DNA of 29,709 bases, from positions 1 to 29,709 of IMG/VR virus record IMGVR_UViG_3300030098_002231. One strand, written 5' to 3'. This stretch comes from a virus. Position 1 is the first letter of the stretch. The number at the start of each line of letters is the position of its first letter. The position numbers and the translations under genes were made by a program. The notes below the pieces were generated by a model, which saw only the letters and a program-made list of their open reading frames with translations, had not been told where the DNA came from and did no database searches. Shown piece by piece: positions 29,585 through 29,709 of this stretch.

Positions 29585-29709
29585 AATCTTTGATTTAAGA
29601 GGTCTTTATTTAATATGAGTAAAAACACTATAAAAGATGGTTAAGCCCTTAAAAATAAAAATAAGAGGGGATAGGGGGTGTCAATCATACAGGGTTTTAA
29701 ACTCCATAA
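29585..29709. other. Right-end non-coding region
   Basis: No gene is seen after the HNH gene. The stretch contains G-rich patches GAGGGGATAGGGGGTG (29665-29680) and the dyad GTTTTAAAC (29694-29702). Together with 1-112 it would form a non-coding region of about 235 bases between the HNH nuclease and the Mom-like gene, the likely site of DNA packaging. No terminal repeat with the window start was noticed. Confidence 0.35.

Noticed and set aside
29614-29643. Nine-codon ORF after the HNH gene
   Set aside because: Too short and without supporting context.

Overview
The window looks like a complete or nearly complete genome of a small tailed phage, most likely a siphovirus, of a Bacteroidetes (probably Flavobacteriia) host. 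The reasons are: HK97-type head genes, one tape-measure gene and a frameshifted tail-assembly chaperone, with no sheath or baseplate-wedge genes recognised; very low G+C (about 30% by eye); start codons preceded by A-rich stretches instead of Shine-Dalgarno sites; promoter-like sites close to the Bacteroidetes TTG-N(19-21)-TAnnTTTG pattern; and families common in that phylum, such as a DUF3127-like ssDNA-binding protein. Every gene is on the + strand. No integrase, repressor, DNA polymerase, helicase or tRNA was found. Both window ends are non-coding and lie between an HNH nuclease gene and the terminase block, which is where a cos site usually sits in HK97-like phages.

Layout. 1-112: non-coding end with a G8 tract. 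113-2908: Mom-like DNA-modification gene, small terminase, tiny basic protein, large terminase. 2909-5155: an accessory island holding one 417-residue gene of unknown function with its own promoter and a different codon style, followed by three small genes and a strong terminator. 5201-8760: portal, a kinase/prohead-protease fusion, major capsid protein, terminator. 8773-13464: connector and tail-completion genes, including two tandem tail-completion proteins that each carry a lectin-like C-terminal domain. 13492-17584: two tandem tail-tube paralogues, a gpG/gpGT chaperone pair with a clear A_AAA_AAG slippery site, and the tape measure. 17596-22476: distal tail, fibre-like and outer-membrane-like proteins. 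22473-24738: small membrane and secreted proteins, an M15 peptidase endolysin, a holin-like protein and a metallophosphoesterase. 24739-29584: early region of mostly overlapping small genes with a replisome-organiser-like protein, ssDNA-binding and annealing candidates, and two HNH nucleases.

The head and tail genes follow the usual HK97 order, so they probably form one late transcription unit punctuated by two G/C-hairpin terminators (5128-5155 and 8731-8760). The early block probably starts from a promoter near 24776-24806.

The most striking genome-wide signal is that GATC is completely absent. A manual pass over every ATC in the window found none preceded by G. Aspartate is written GAT almost everywhere but switches to GAC when the next codon begins with C, so the avoidance is visible at synonymous level. 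CG dinucleotides are also rare, and none of the four CG-centred 4-base palindromes was seen. Together with the Mom-like gene, this suggests a phage under strong restriction pressure that uses both sequence avoidance and base modification.
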